The notes under the pieces were generated by a model, which saw nothing but the letters and a program-made list of their open reading frames with translations, was not told where the DNA came from and ran no database searches. The position numbers and the translations under genes were made by a program. A DNA stretch of 64,000 bases from Neoroseomonas marina (GTDB lineage: Bacteria; Pseudomonadota; Alphaproteobacteria; Acetobacterales; Acetobacteraceae), in the NCBI RefSeq assembly GCF_012927745.1, contig NZ_JABBKX010000005.1:277499-341498 (forward strand), read 5' to 3'. Positions 54,376 to 63,908 of this stretch are shown here, one piece after another. Numbering within the stretch: the first letter of the stretch is position 1; each line of letters opens with the position of its first letter.

Positions 54376-55329
54376 TCAGCGCCGCAGGTCGGACTGCCGC
54401 AGGAACCAGTCGTAGGTCTGCGCCAGACCCTCGGCGAAGCCGATGCGTGCCTGCCAGCCCATCGCGGCGATGCGCGAGACGTCCATCCGCTTCAGCATGG
54501 TGCCGTCCGGCTTGGTCGTGTCCCACTCGATCCGGCCCTTGAAGCCCGTCACCCGCGCGATGGTCTCGGCCAGTTCGCGGATGGTGATGTCGGTGCCCGT
54601 GCCGATGTTGAGGTGCCCTTCCCCCGAATAGCGGCGCAGCAGGAAGGAACAGGCCTCGGCCAGGTCGTCGACATGCAGGAACTCGCGCCGCGGCGTGCCG
54701 GTGCCCCAGCAGGTCACGACCTCGGCGCCGTCCTGCACCGCCGCGTGGAAGCGCTGCAGCAAGGCCGGGATCACGTGGCTGCGCTCAGGGTGGAAGTAGT
54801 CGCCGGGCCCGTAGAGGTTGCACGGCATGGCCGAGATGTAGTCGCGCCCGTATTGCCGCCGGTAGGCCTGGCACAGCTTGATGCCGGCGATCTTCGCGAT
54901 GGCGTACCACTCGTTCGTCTTCTCGAGCGGCCCGGTCAGCAGGGCGTCCTCGTTGATCGGGTTCGGCGCCTCGCGCGGGTAGATGCAGGACGACCCGAGG
55001 AAGAGCAGCCGGTTCACGCCCACCCGATGCGACGCCTCGATCAGGTGCGATTCGATCATCAGGTTGTCGTAGAGGAACTCGGCCGGATAGGAGTCGTTGG
55101 CGAGGATGCCGCCGACCTTGGCCGCGGCGACGATCACCGCATCCGGCTTCGCCTCGGCCATGAAGTCCTCGACCTCGGCCTGGCGGCGGAGGTCGACGCT
55201 CGCGCGGTCGGAGGTGACGACCTCCGCGCCCTCGGCCGTGAGCCGGCGCGCGCAGGCCGAGCCCACCATCCCGCGATGCCCGGCGACGTAGATCCGTCGC
55301 CCGGCGATCGGGAAGATGTCGTCAGCCAT
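54376..55329 (-). CDS. fcl: GDP-L-fucose synthase
   Basis: Epimerase-reductase converting GDP-4-keto-6-deoxy-D-mannose to GDP-L-fucose with NADPH. NADP motif is [11 protein letters not shown] (GxxGxxG), catalytic serine in FLGSSCIYP, and YAIAKIAG is the YxxxK pair. AAAKVGGI and [18 protein letters not shown] are typical. 317 aa, normal length. It overlaps gmd by 8 bp. Confidence 0.96.
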   Translation of the reverse strand: MADDIFPIAGRRIYVAGHRGMVGSACARRLTAEGAEVVTSDRASVDLRRQAEVEDFMAEAKPDAVIVAAAKVGGILANDSYPAEFLYDNLMIESHLIEASHRVGVNRLLFLGSSCIYPREAPNPINEDALLTGPLEKTNEWYAIAKIAGIKLCQAYRRQYGRDYISAMPCNLYGPGDYFHPERSHVIPALLQRFHAAVQDGAEVVTCWGTGTPRREFLHVDDLAEACSFLLRRYSGEGHLNIGTGTDITIRELAETIARVTGFKGRIEWDTTKPDGTMLKRMDVSRIAAMGWQARIGFAEGLAQTYDWFLRQSDLRR

Positions 55330-56413
55330 TCGACCGCTGCCCGGGGACGGCCGGCGCGGCGTCGCGCAGCAGGGCGATGTCGGCCCGCACCATCTCCTGC
55401 GCGAGTTCGGGCAGCTTGACCGTATGCGACCAGCCGAGCACGCGCTTCGCCTTGGCCGGGTTGCCGATCAGCAGGTCGACCTCGGTCGGGCGGAAATAGG
55501 TCGGGTCGACGCGCACCACGGTCCGCCCGGTGGCGCGGTCCACACCGGTCTCCTCGACGCCGCTGCCCTTCCATTCGAGGCTCATGCCCGCCTCGCCGAA
55601 GGCGAGGTCGCAGAAGTGGCGCACCGTGTGCGTCACCCCGGTCGCGAGCACGTAGTCGTCGCCCTTCTCCTGCTGGAGGATGCGCCACATGCCCTCGACG
55701 AAATCCTTCGCATGGCCCCAGTCGCGCTGCGCGTCGAGGTTGCCGAGATACAGGCAATCCTGCTGGCCGAGGCTGATCGCCGCCACCGCGCGGGTGATCT
55801 TGCGGGTGACGAAGGTCTCGCCGCGGCGCGGGCTCTCATGGTTGAACAGCACGCCGTTCGAGGCATGGATGCCGTAGGCCTCGCGGTAGTTCACCACGAT
55901 CCAGTAGCCGTAGAGCTTCGCGGCGGCGTAGGGGCTGCGCGGGTAGAAGGGCGTCGTCTCGTCCTGCGGTACGGCCTGCACCTTGCCGTAGAGCTCCGAG
56001 GTCGAGGCCTGGTAGAAGCGCGTCGTCTTCTCCATGCCGAGGATGCGGATGGCTTCCAGCAGGCGCAGCGTGCCGAGCGCGTCCGAGTTCGCGGTGTATT
56101 CCGGCGTCTCGAAGGACACGGCGACATGGCTCTGGGCGCCGAGGTTATAGATCTCGGTCGGCTGCACCTGGGCCATGATGCGGATCAGGTTCGTCGCGTC
56201 CGTCAGGTCGCCGTAGTGCAGGAAGAAGCGCACGCCCTGCTCGTGCCGGTCGTGATAGAGGTGGTCCACCCGCGCGGTGTTGAAGGAGGAGGAGCGGCGC
56301 TTGATGCCGTGCACCTCGTAGCCCTTCGCGAGCAGCAGCTCGGCCAGGTAGGAGCCATCCTGGCCGGTGACGCCGGTGATGAGGGCAACCTTGCGGGTGG
56401 CGGACATGGGCAT
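55322..56413 (-). CDS. gmd: GDP-mannose 4,6-dehydratase
   Basis: First step from GDP-D-mannose to GDP-fucose. The N-terminal NADP motif is [16 protein letters not shown], followed by [36 protein letters not shown] (YxxxK) and [16 protein letters not shown]. 363 aa as expected. MSATRK two codons later is an alternative start. It opens the four-gene minus-strand operon and is divergent from a paralogue. Confidence 0.96.
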   Translation of the reverse strand: MPMSATRKVALITGVTGQDGSYLAELLLAKGYEVHGIKRRSSSFNTARVDHLYHDRHEQGVRFFLHYGDLTDATNLIRIMAQVQPTEIYNLGAQSHVAVSFETPEYTANSDALGTLRLLEAIRILGMEKTTRFYQASTSELYGKVQAVPQDETTPFYPRSPYAAAKLYGYWIVVNYREAYGIHASNGVLFNHESPRRGETFVTRKITRAVAAISLGQQDCLYLGNLDAQRDWGHAKDFVEGMWRILQQEKGDDYVLATGVTHTVRHFCDLAFGEAGMSLEWKGSGVEETGVDRATGRTVVRVDPTYFRPTEVDLLIGNPAKAKRVLGWSHTVKLPELAQEMVRADIALLRDAAPAVPGQRSNG

Positions 56414-56615
56414 CCTTACAATCCAAGTGCAGCGCGACCGGGCGCCGGGGCCGCGTGTCTATAGCGACATGACTCCGGCGCCGGAAGCCTGTCGCCACCC
56501 CTCAAATTACGATATAGAAACAATGGACTGGGCCCGCGCCACATCGGTGCCTTGGCGCGGCCGCAGGATGCCGTGTATGGACCCCGTCGATGCAAGCAGC
56601 CGAGATCGGAACCAC

Positions 56616-57593
56616 ATGCCGCGCGCGTTGATCACCGGGGTCACCGGTCAGGACGGCGCTTATCTGGCGGCCCTGCTCCTCGGGAAGGGTTACGAGGTCT
56701 TTGGGCTGCATCACCGACATGGCGGGTCGGAGGCTGTCCAGGACCGCCTGCGGCGTCTCGGCTGCGGCGGCGCGGTCCAGATGGTGGACGGCAACCTGAT
56801 CGATCTGTCCTCGCTCATTCGGCTGATGGACAGGGTCAAGCCGGACGAGATCTACAACCTCGCCGCCCAGTCCTTCGTGCGCATGTCGTGGGACCAGCCG
56901 CTGCTGACGGCCCAGGTCACCGCGATCGGCACGGCCAACATGCTCGAGGCCGTTCGCATCGCCTCCCCCGCCACGCGCTTCTTCCAGGCCGGGTCGAGCG
57001 AGATGTTCGGCCGCGCCGGGTCAAAGCCGCAGAACGAGGACACGCCGCTCAACCCGCGCAGCCCCTATGCCTCGGCCAAGGTCTTCGCGCACAACCTGAC
57101 GGTCAACTACCGCGAGAGCTTCGACCTGCACGCCTGCAACGGCATCATGTTCAACCATGACAGCCCGTTGCGCGGCATCGAGTTCGTGATGCGCAAGATC
57201 ACCGACGGCGCGGCGCGGATCAGCCTCGGCCTCGCGACCGAATTGCCTATGGGCAACCTCGACGCGCGGCGCGACTTCGGCCATTCGCGCGACTATGTCC
57301 GCGCCATGTGGCTGATGCTCCAGCATGCCGAGGCGGCGGACTACGTCGTGGCCACCGGCCGCGCGACGTCGATTCGCGAATTGTGCGAGGTGGCCTTCGG
57401 CTGCGTCGGCCTGAACTACCAGGACCATGTGCGCGTCGATCCGGCCTTCCTGCGTCCGGTCGACCTCGACGTCACCGTGGGCGACGCCAGCCGCGCGAAG
57501 GAACGCCTCGGCTGGGTGCCGGAAGTCTCCCTGCAGGAGATGGTGGCCGAGATGGTCGAGGTCGATCTGGCGCGGTGGCGCGCCCGGGCGTAA
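56616..57593 (+). CDS. GDP-mannose 4,6-dehydratase paralogue, 325 aa
   Basis: The same fold as Gmd: [41 protein letters not shown] (YxxxK), NHDSPLRGIEFVMRKI. It is shorter and diverged from the neighbour, with LHHRHGG in place of KRRSSSF. It may feed another 6-deoxyhexose pathway (GDP-rhamnose, perosamine or 6-deoxytalose); the partner enzyme is not in the window. The ATG at 56616 is chosen because the NADP motif starts directly after it. Confidence 0.88.
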   Translation: MPRALITGVTGQDGAYLAALLLGKGYEVFGLHHRHGGSEAVQDRLRRLGCGGAVQMVDGNLIDLSSLIRLMDRVKPDEIYNLAAQSFVRMSWDQPLLTAQVTAIGTANMLEAVRIASPATRFFQAGSSEMFGRAGSKPQNEDTPLNPRSPYASAKVFAHNLTVNYRESFDLHACNGIMFNHDSPLRGIEFVMRKITDGAARISLGLATELPMGNLDARRDFGHSRDYVRAMWLMLQHAEAADYVVATGRATSIRELCEVAFGCVGLNYQDHVRVDPAFLRPVDLDVTVGDASRAKERLGWVPEVSLQEMVAEMVEVDLARWRARA

Positions 57594-57598
57594 CGCCC

Positions 57599-58486
57599 CT
57601 ATCCGCCGACGCGCCGCTTCAGCCCCCTCAGGACGCGCACCATCCCGGGCGGCAGGTGCCTGGCGAGCCGCGCCTTCCAGCCTGGAACGCCGGCATGCCC
57701 TTCGCGCAGGCGGGCCGCTTCCATGCGCTCGGCGAGCCAGGCACCCTGGAACATCTCGATCCTGCGCCGGTCCCATTCGGGCGAGCGGTAGAGCGGCGAG
57801 GCGTTCTGGATGGCAAAGACTTCCGGCTGCCCCTTGGCGAGGTCCGAGGAGGCGCCGCCCATCGCGAAGGACGCGATCACGGTCGGGATCTGCCGGAGCC
57901 GGACGGTCGGGTCGCACAGGACCTTCAACCACCAGTCATAGTCGGCGTGCCGCCGCCAGCGCAGATCGAAAGGCCCCGTGCGGGCGAAGACCTCGCGCCG
58001 TGCCAGCGTCGCCTGATGCGGCAGGCAGCCCAGGACCATCTCGACGGGGGCCTGGTCCGGCGGCGGCGGCGTGTGGACGAAGGGTGCGCCGGCGCCGCGG
58101 ATCTCCAGCGAACCGTAGTAGACGTCGCCGTCCGGCTGGCGCGCGATCTCGGCCATGGCGTCGCGCAGGGCGTTCGGGCCGGCAAACAGGTCGTCGGCAT
58201 TCATGAAGATCACGAAGGCCCCGCTTGCCCGCGCCACGCCCTTGTTCATGGCATCGTACAGGCCCGAATCCGGCTCGGACACCACGACGGCCAGGCGCTC
58301 CCGATGGCGCTTCAGGATGTCCGGCGTACCGTCGGTGGAGGCCCCGTCGATGACGATGTGTTCGACCGGCGCGTAGCTCTGCGCCGCGACGCTCTCGATG
58401 CAGGTCTCGAGCGTAGCCGCCGCGTTGCGGCAGACGGTGACGACGCTGACGAGCGGACCGGAGTCCGTGGTGGGGGTGGAAGGCAA
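57599..58486 (-). CDS. Family 2 glycosyltransferase, 295 aa
   Basis: GT-A fold: LVSVVTVCRNAAATLETCIE, VEHIVIDGASTDGTPDILKR, LYDAMNKGVARASGAFVIFM and the metal-binding NADD. HADYDWWLKVL is the acceptor-side motif. Similar to colanic-acid WcaE-type transferases. It is convergent with the Gmd paralogue. Confidence 0.92.
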   Translation of the reverse strand: MPSTPTTDSGPLVSVVTVCRNAAATLETCIESVAAQSYAPVEHIVIDGASTDGTPDILKRHRERLAVVVSEPDSGLYDAMNKGVARASGAFVIFMNADDLFAGPNALRDAMAEIARQPDGDVYYGSLEIRGAGAPFVHTPPPPDQAPVEMVLGCLPHQATLARREVFARTGPFDLRWRRHADYDWWLKVLCDPTVRLRQIPTVIASFAMGGASSDLAKGQPEVFAIQNASPLYRSPEWDRRRIEMFQGAWLAERMEAARLREGHAGVPGWKARLARHLPPGMVRVLRGLKRRVGG

Positions 58487-58702
58487 AAGGGTCCTGGGCT
58501 CCTGAAGGCCGGCCTTGCGGGCCTCCCCCTTTCTCAGCCGGGCGGGCCGACCGCAAGGGGCCTTTCCGCATCGGCCGGAATGCGATCACGAATCCTTGCG
58601 CGCCGCCGACCGTGGCGCGACGCCGGCAGGCCGACCTGGGACCGGGTCGCGTGGGCCGTCGCCGGCGGTTGCCAGACAGGAGGTGGGGGTGGGAGGACCT
58701 GC

Positions 58703-58960
58703 ATGAAGGTCCGGGCGGCGCGGCTCAAGGAGATCCTGGCCGAATTCCAGCGCAACGGGCGCGCCGCCCTGTCGTTCGCGGAGGAGCCTTCGGCCCCGGC
58801 TGACCTCTCCGAGAGGCGCCTCGTCGGACTCGGCGCCTCCCCAGGCCATCGTCGGCGACGGGTTCGGGGGCACTCGCCGATGCGGCAGCAGTTCGGCGGG
58901 ACTCCACCGTTTTTCTTGACGTGCTGCATTGCGTCAATTAGCGCCGCGGGCCACACATGA
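58703..58960 (+). CDS. Doubtful small ORF, 85 aa
   Basis: An ATG behind GGGAGGACC opens MKVRAARLKEILAEFQRNGR, which looks like a folded helix, then a Pro/Arg-rich stretch and a Cys-containing hydrophobic end (FFLTCCIASISAAG). It may be a true gene, a gene fragment, or chance. Confidence 0.25.
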   Translation: MKVRAARLKEILAEFQRNGRAALSFAEEPSAPADLSERRLVGLGASPGHRRRRVRGHSPMRQQFGGTPPFFLTCCIASISAAGHT

Positions 58961-58967
58961 CTGTGTC

Positions 58968-58991
58968 CGGGCGCGCATGTTTGCGCGCCCG
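58968..58991 (+). terminator. Perfect 10-bp hairpin in the leader of the 999-aa gene
   Basis: CGGGCGCGCA pairs with TGCGCGCCCG over a TGTT loop, 28 bp before the start of the large transferase gene. It could attenuate transcription or mask translation; no T-run follows. Confidence 0.45.
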
Positions 58992-59018
58992 CCGCCATGA
59001 TTGGAGCGGACCCGCTAC

Positions 59019-62018
59019 ATGACGACAGAGACGCCGCAGGCGACCTCCGACCTCGAGCGGATCATCCCGCCGGAAATCAAGGACGACGCCTTCTATCGGC
59101 TGATCCGCGACCTCGCCGCGACGGAAAGCCTGCGGCACGTCCTTGAGATCGGCTCCTCGGCGGGGGGCGGCAGCACGGAGGCCTTCGTGGCCGGCCTGGC
59201 CGAAAACGCGGGAAAGCCGACGCTGCATTGCATCGAGGTGTCGAAGCCGCGCTTCGACGTGCTGAGCGCCGCCTATGCCGACCGGCCCTTCGTGCGCTGC
59301 TACAACATGTCGTCCGTCGCGCCCGAGGAGTTCCCGAGCGAGGACGATGTCATCACCTTCTACAGGAACGAGACATCGGGCCTGACGAAGTTCCCGATGG
59401 ATGAGGTGCTGCGCTGGCGGGCGCAGGACATCGCCTATGTCCGCGAGGCGGGCGTTCCGGCCGGCGCGGTCGACCGCATCAAGGCCGAGAACGGCATCGC
59501 CGCCTTCGACATGGTGTTGATCGACGGGTCGGAGTTCACCGGCGAGGTCGAGCTCGCCAAGGTGCTCGGCGCGAAGCTGATCCTCCTGGACGACACCAAC
59601 ACGTTCAAGTGCTTCAGGGCTCGGCAGAAGCTGATGCTCGATCCAAACTACGAGATGATCGCCGACGACCAGACGCTGCGAAACGGCTTTTCCGCCTTCC
59701 GCCGCAAGCCGCAGGCCGATGACCTGCCGATCCACTTCTTCACCATCGTCCTGAACGGCGAGCCGTTCATCCGGTATCACGAGACGATGCTGGCGAAGCT
59801 CCCCTTCCGCTGGCACTGGCACGTCGTCGAGGGCGTCGCCGCCCTGCGCCACGACACCGCCTGGAGCGTGGCGCATGGCGGCAAGGTCACGGACGACATC
59901 CACCGCGACGGCCGCAGCATCGACGGCACCAGCGAATACCTGGACGACCTCGCGCGCCGCTACCCAGGGCAGGTGACGATCTACCGCAAGCCGCCCGGCA
60001 AGTTCTGGGACGGCAAGACGGAGATGGTGAACGCGCCGCTGCCCCACATCGACGAGGCCTGTCTGCTTTGGCAGATGGACGCCGACGAACTCTGGACCGT
60101 CGATCAGGTCGCCGAGATGCGCCGGCGCTTCCTCGCCGAACCGGAACGCGGCGCCGCCTTCTACTGGTGCTGGTACTTCGTCGGTCCCGACCAGGTCATC
60201 AGCACGCGCAACAACTACGCGCAGAATCCGGCGGTGGAGTGGCTGCGCACCTGGCGCTTCCGGCCGGGCGACCATTGGGCCGCCCACGAGCCGCCGACGC
60301 TGGTTCGCCCGCGCGAGGCCAGCGGCGAACCGATCGACATCGCGAAGCTGCAGCCGTTCATGCAGGACGAGACCGAATCCTTCGGCTGCGTCTTCCAGCA
60401 CTTCGCCTACGTCACCACTGCGCAGCTTGCCTTCAAGGAATCCTACTACGGCTACGCGGGCGCCACGGCGCAGTGGCGCAAGCTGCTGGCGCGCGAGGAG
60501 CCGGGCCTGCTCGCCGACTACTTCGGCTGGGTGACCGACCGGACGATGTTCGACAAGGCCGCGCATTTCCGCATCGACCCGATCGCCCGGCAGGACGCCG
60601 CCGGCACCTGGTCCTTCGCGGCCCCCGAAGGTGCGAAGGACCGCGCGCCGGTCCCGGCGCGCCCGCGCATCCTGATCGACGGCATCTACTGGCAATACCT
60701 CGCTTCGGGGATCGGCCGCGTCTGGCACACCATGCTCGAGGAATGGGTGGCCGCCGGGCTCGCGGACCATTTCATCCTGCTCGATCGCGCCGGCACCGCG
60801 CCGCGCATCCCGGGCGTGCACACGCGCACCATCGCCGCCCACGACTACGGCCGCACCGGCGCGGACAGCCTGTACCTCGAGCGCATCTGCCGCGATCTCG
60901 GCGCCGACCTGTTCGTCTCGACCTACTATTCGACGCCTGTCGAGACGCCTTCCTTCTTCTTCGGCTACGACATGATCCCGGAGATGACCGGCGTCGATCT
61001 CGCCGATGAGGGCTGGCAGGAAAAGGCGCGTGCCATCCGCCACGCCGCCGGACATGCCATGATCTCGCACAGCTCCGCCCGCGACCTGGCGAAGCTGTTC
61101 CCCGAGGTGCGGGAAGAGGAGGTCGCCCTCGCCTATTGCGGCCTGCCCCCCGGCTTCGCGCCGGCGAGCGAGGCGGAGATCACCGAGACGCGGCGAAGCC
61201 TCGACCTGCGCAGCCCCTACATCCTGATGGTGGGCGACCGCAGCGGCGCGGGCGGCTACAAGAACGGTATCCTCGCCTTCCGCGCGGCCGAGATCGCCGC
61301 GAAGCGCGGCCTGAAGCTCGAGATGGTCTGCGTCGGCGGCCTGGCCGAGATCGAACCCGCCTTCGCCGCCGCCGCCCCCTCGGTCCGCTTCCACCGCATC
61401 AAGGCGGACGACGCGACGCTCCGCCGGCTTTATTCGGGGGCCCACGCGCTGGTCTACCCGTCGCGCTACGAGGGCTTCGGCATGCCGGTGCTCGAAGCGA
61501 TGGCCTGCGGCGGGCCGGTGATCACCTGCCCGAACTCCTCCCTCGTCGAGGTCGGCGGCGACGCCGCGATCTTCGTCGGACCGGACGACGCCGAAGCCGC
61601 CGCCGATGCACTGATGGCGCTGTCGGACCCGGCGACGCGGGCCGCGCGCGTCGCCGCAGGCGTCGCCCAGGCCGCGAAGTTCACCACGGCCGCGCAGGCG
61701 CGCGACTCGCTGGCGGCTTTCCGCGCGACGATCGATGCGCTGCAGGCCGGGCGCGCGCCGCAGCCGGGGCCGGGCTGGCGCGAGTTCCGGACCTACCAGT
61801 CCGGCATCCAGGCCTGGCTGCAGGAACGCCCGGACCTCGCCGTCGCCGCGCTCGCCCGGGCCAGCGGCAAGGCGGGCACGGCGGCGCCGGCGCGTCCTTC
61901 GGGCGAGCTCCTGCGGGCGCTCGCGGAAATCGAGGCGATGAAGCGCAGCCCCTTCTGGCGGCTGCGCGACTATGTCATCCGCGCCCTGAAGGCGACCGGC
62001 ATTCGCCGGCGCGGCTGA
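59019..62018 (+). CDS. Three-domain protein: methyltransferase-like, GT-A-like and GT4 glycosyltransferase, 999 aa
   Basis: Residues about 25-225 look like a class I methyltransferase/Rossmann domain (HVLEIGSSAGGGS, MVLIDGSEFTGEVELAKVLG). Residues about 235-545 resemble a GT-A transferase with a DxD-like motif (LLWQMDADELW near residue 353). Residues about 550-905 are a GT-B family 4 transferase (ILIDGIYWQYLASGIGRVWH, YPSRYEGFGMPVLEAMACGG, with E-x7-E near residue 820). The end (FWRLRDYVIRALKATGIRRR) is basic and may touch the membrane. Start at ATG 59019; a TTG at 59001 is possible. It probably builds and methylates a polysaccharide unit. Three bp separate it from the next transferase gene. 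Confidence 0.82.
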   Translation: MTTETPQATSDLERIIPPEIKDDAFYRLIRDLAATESLRHVLEIGSSAGGGSTEAFVAGLAENAGKPTLHCIEVSKPRFDVLSAAYADRPFVRCYNMSSVAPEEFPSEDDVITFYRNETSGLTKFPMDEVLRWRAQDIAYVREAGVPAGAVDRIKAENGIAAFDMVLIDGSEFTGEVELAKVLGAKLILLDDTNTFKCFRARQKLMLDPNYEMIADDQTLRNGFSAFRRKPQADDLPIHFFTIVLNGEPFIRYHETMLAKLPFRWHWHVVEGVAALRHDTAWSVAHGGKVTDDIHRDGRSIDGTSEYLDDLARRYPGQVTIYRKPPGKFWDGKTEMVNAPLPHIDEACLLWQMDADELWTVDQVAEMRRRFLAEPERGAAFYWCWYFVGPDQVISTRNNYAQNPAVEWLRTWRFRPGDHWAAHEPPTLVRPREASGEPIDIAKLQPFMQDETESFGCVFQHFAYVTTAQLAFKESYYGYAGATAQWRKLLAREEPGLLADYFGWVTDRTMFDKAAHFRIDPIARQDAAGTWSFAAPEGAKDRAPVPARPRILIDGIYWQYLASGIGRVWHTMLEEWVAAGLADHFILLDRAGTAPRIPGVHTRTIAAHDYGRTGADSLYLERICRDLGADLFVSTYYSTPVETPSFFFGYDMIPEMTGVDLADEGWQEKARAIRHAAGHAMISHSSARDLAKLFPEVREEEVALAYCGLPPGFAPASEAEITETRRSLDLRSPYILMVGDRSGAGGYKNGILAFRAAEIAAKRGLKLEMVCVGGLAEIEPAFAAAAPSVRFHRIKADDATLRRLYSGAHALVYPSRYEGFGMPVLEAMACGGPVITCPNSSLVEVGGDAAIFVGPDDAEAAADALMALSDPATRAARVAAGVAQAAKFTTAAQARDSLAAFRATIDALQAGRAPQPGPGWREFRTYQSGIQAWLQERPDLAVAALARASGKAGTAAPARPSGELLRALAEIEAMKRSPFWRLRDYVIRALKATGIRRRG

Positions 62019-62021
62019 GCG

Positions 62022-63161
62022 GTGGCGCCATTGCGCATCCTGCTCTGGTATTGGGGGCGACGGGGAGCGGGGGCGCAGATCACCCAGGCGCTCGCTGCCG
62101 CCCTGGCGCGGCGGCCCGACGTCGAGGTCGCGCTGTCAATCTCCGCGCAATGCGAGCTGCGCGACGGGATCGAGGCGCTTGGCCTGCCGGTCGACGCGGT
62201 GCGGACCTATTCGAGCCTCGCGGGCTTCGCGGCACGGCTGCCGGCGGTGCCCCTGCTCGCACGGCGCCTGCGGCGCCAGGCGCTGGAAGTCCAGGCCGAT
62301 GCGGTGGTCTCGACCATGACCCATCTCTGGACGCCCCTGGTCGCCCCCGGCCTGAAACGGGCCGGGCTCCGCTATGTGCCGATGGTCCATGACGCCGAAC
62401 CGCATCCCGGCGACCCGGCCTCGCTGTGGGAATGGCGCCTCGGCCGGGAGCTGGACGCGGCGGCCGAGGCGATCGTCTTCTCGGACAGCGTGGCCGCGGG
62501 CCTGCGGCGGCGACGCCCCGCCCTGCCGCTGCACCGCCTGACGCTGCCGGCGCCGGTGGTGCCCGGCGCGGACGCCCGGCCGGCACGTCCCCCGGCCGAC
62601 GGGCCGCATTTCGTCCACCTCGGCCGACTGCTGCCCTACAAGGGCATCGATCTGCTGCGCGACGCCTGGCCGCTGCTGCGGCGCGACCATCCGGACGCAA
62701 CCCTGCTCGTCGCCGGCGAAGGGGATCCGGAGGCGCTCGCCCCCGGGATCGGCGCGTTGCCGGGCGTCACCCTGCGGCCGGGCTGGCTCTCGGAAGCCGA
62801 CCTCGTCGGCCTGCTGGCCGCAGCCGACGCCGCGGTCCTGCCCTACCGGGAGGCCAGCCAGAGCGGCGTCGTCCCGGTCGCCCTCGCGCTCGGCGTTCCG
62901 GCGATCGTCACCCCGGTCGGCGGGTTGGCGGAACAGGTGCGCGACGGGCTGGACGGCCTCGTCGCCCGCGCCGTCTCGGCCGAGGCGCTGGCCGCCGCCA
63001 TGGCGGAGGCCTGCGATGCCGCGCGCCTGGCCGCCCTCGCGGCCGGCGCCCGCGAAAGCGCCCATCGCCTGGCGGACTGGAAAGGCCTCGCCGCGCGACT
63101 CGTCTCCATCCTCGCCTCCGGTGCCGGCGGGACTAGCCGCGGGGCGGCCGGCGGGCGATAA
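62022..63161 (+). CDS. Family 4 glycosyltransferase, 379 aa
   Basis: GT-B fold: LRILLWYWGRRGAGAQITQA, VSTMTHLWTPLVAPGLKRAG, HFVHLGRLLPYKGIDLLRDA, TLLVAGEGDPEAL, and C-terminal EASQSGVVPVALALGVPAIV with TPVGGLAEQV. The start is GTG three bases after the previous stop. It works with the preceding protein on the same glycan. Confidence 0.9.
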   Translation: MAPLRILLWYWGRRGAGAQITQALAAALARRPDVEVALSISAQCELRDGIEALGLPVDAVRTYSSLAGFAARLPAVPLLARRLRRQALEVQADAVVSTMTHLWTPLVAPGLKRAGLRYVPMVHDAEPHPGDPASLWEWRLGRELDAAAEAIVFSDSVAAGLRRRRPALPLHRLTLPAPVVPGADARPARPPADGPHFVHLGRLLPYKGIDLLRDAWPLLRRDHPDATLLVAGEGDPEALAPGIGALPGVTLRPGWLSEADLVGLLAAADAAVLPYREASQSGVVPVALALGVPAIVTPVGGLAEQVRDGLDGLVARAVSAEALAAAMAEACDAARLAALAAGARESAHRLADWKGLAARLVSILASGAGGTSRGAAGGR

Positions 63162-63254
63162 GCGGCGCCCTTGGCCGGCCGGGACAGACCCGGCCGCGCA
63201 ACCAGGAAGCAGCCTTCACCCCATGCCAGCCCCGACGGGTGCCGAGCCCACCGC

Positions 63255-63908
63255 ATGAGCGGCGACAGCCTCTACCGCGCCGAGTTGTTCTTCCGCCGGC
63301 TGACGCCGGAATGGCTGAAGACGCTCGCCCGCCTCATGCGGCTGGTGTTCCAGCCCGCGCCGGCCCATGCGCCGACCATCCCGCAGCAGCAGCTCGACGG
63401 GGCAGTGCTGCTGAACGACCGCATCGCGATGCTGCATCGCCTGCCGAAGGGCGGGGTCGTGTGCGAGCTCGGCACCTGGCGCGGCGATTTCGCGCGCGCG
63501 ATCCTGGACGTCGTGCAGCCCGCGGAACTGCACCTGGTCGACATCACCTTCGACAATTGCCGCAAGGACGTGCTGGACGATCCGCGCGTTCATCGGCACG
63601 AGACGATGACGACGGCCTACCTCGCCTCGTCCGGAACCCCGGCCTTCGACTGGATCTATGTCGACGCCGACCACGAATACCAGGCCGTGGCCGCCGACAT
63701 TGCCGCCGCCAAGGGGCAGGTGAAGCCGGGCGGGCTGCTCGTCTTCAACGATTTCGCGCGGATCGTGCGCCCAGGCCTCGGCGTCTTCGGCGTGCACCAG
63801 GCAGTCTGCGAATTCGCCGTCGCCGATGGCTGGCCAGTCGCCTATTTCTGCATGAACGGGGAAGCGCTCTACGACATCGCGCTCCGCCGGCCGGATACGG
63901 TGGCCTAG
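63255..63908 (+). CDS. Class I SAM-dependent methyltransferase, 217 aa
   Basis: Motif I is VVCELGTWRGDFARAIL, motif II-like ELHLVDITFDNCRKD, and DWIYVDADHEYQAVAADIAA with HEY is typical of the MtxX/Methyltransf_24 kind found in sugar loci. The ATG at 63255 is used; an in-frame start at 63171 lacks support. The stop overlaps the stop of the transposase gene on the other strand, so its 3' end may have been altered by insertion. Confidence 0.85.
   Translation: MSGDSLYRAELFFRRLTPEWLKTLARLMRLVFQPAPAHAPTIPQQQLDGAVLLNDRIAMLHRLPKGGVVCELGTWRGDFARAILDVVQPAELHLVDITFDNCRKDVLDDPRVHRHETMTTAYLASSGTPAFDWIYVDADHEYQAVAADIAAAKGQVKPGGLLVFNDFARIVRPGLGVFGVHQAVCEFAVADGWPVAYFCMNGEALYDIALRRPDTVA

Larger units (their letters stand above)
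58487..59018. other. 532-bp intergenic region
   Basis: Between two divergent transferase genes; promoters for both must lie here. One 85-codon plus-strand frame (58703-58960) has a good ribosome site but an implausible C-terminal half. A 10-bp perfect hairpin lies at 58968-58991. Confidence 0.5.

Noticed and set aside
58938..61445. 835-codon minus-strand frame
   Set aside because: Antisense to the three-domain transferase, composed of Arg/Gly/Val/His-rich shadow sequence.
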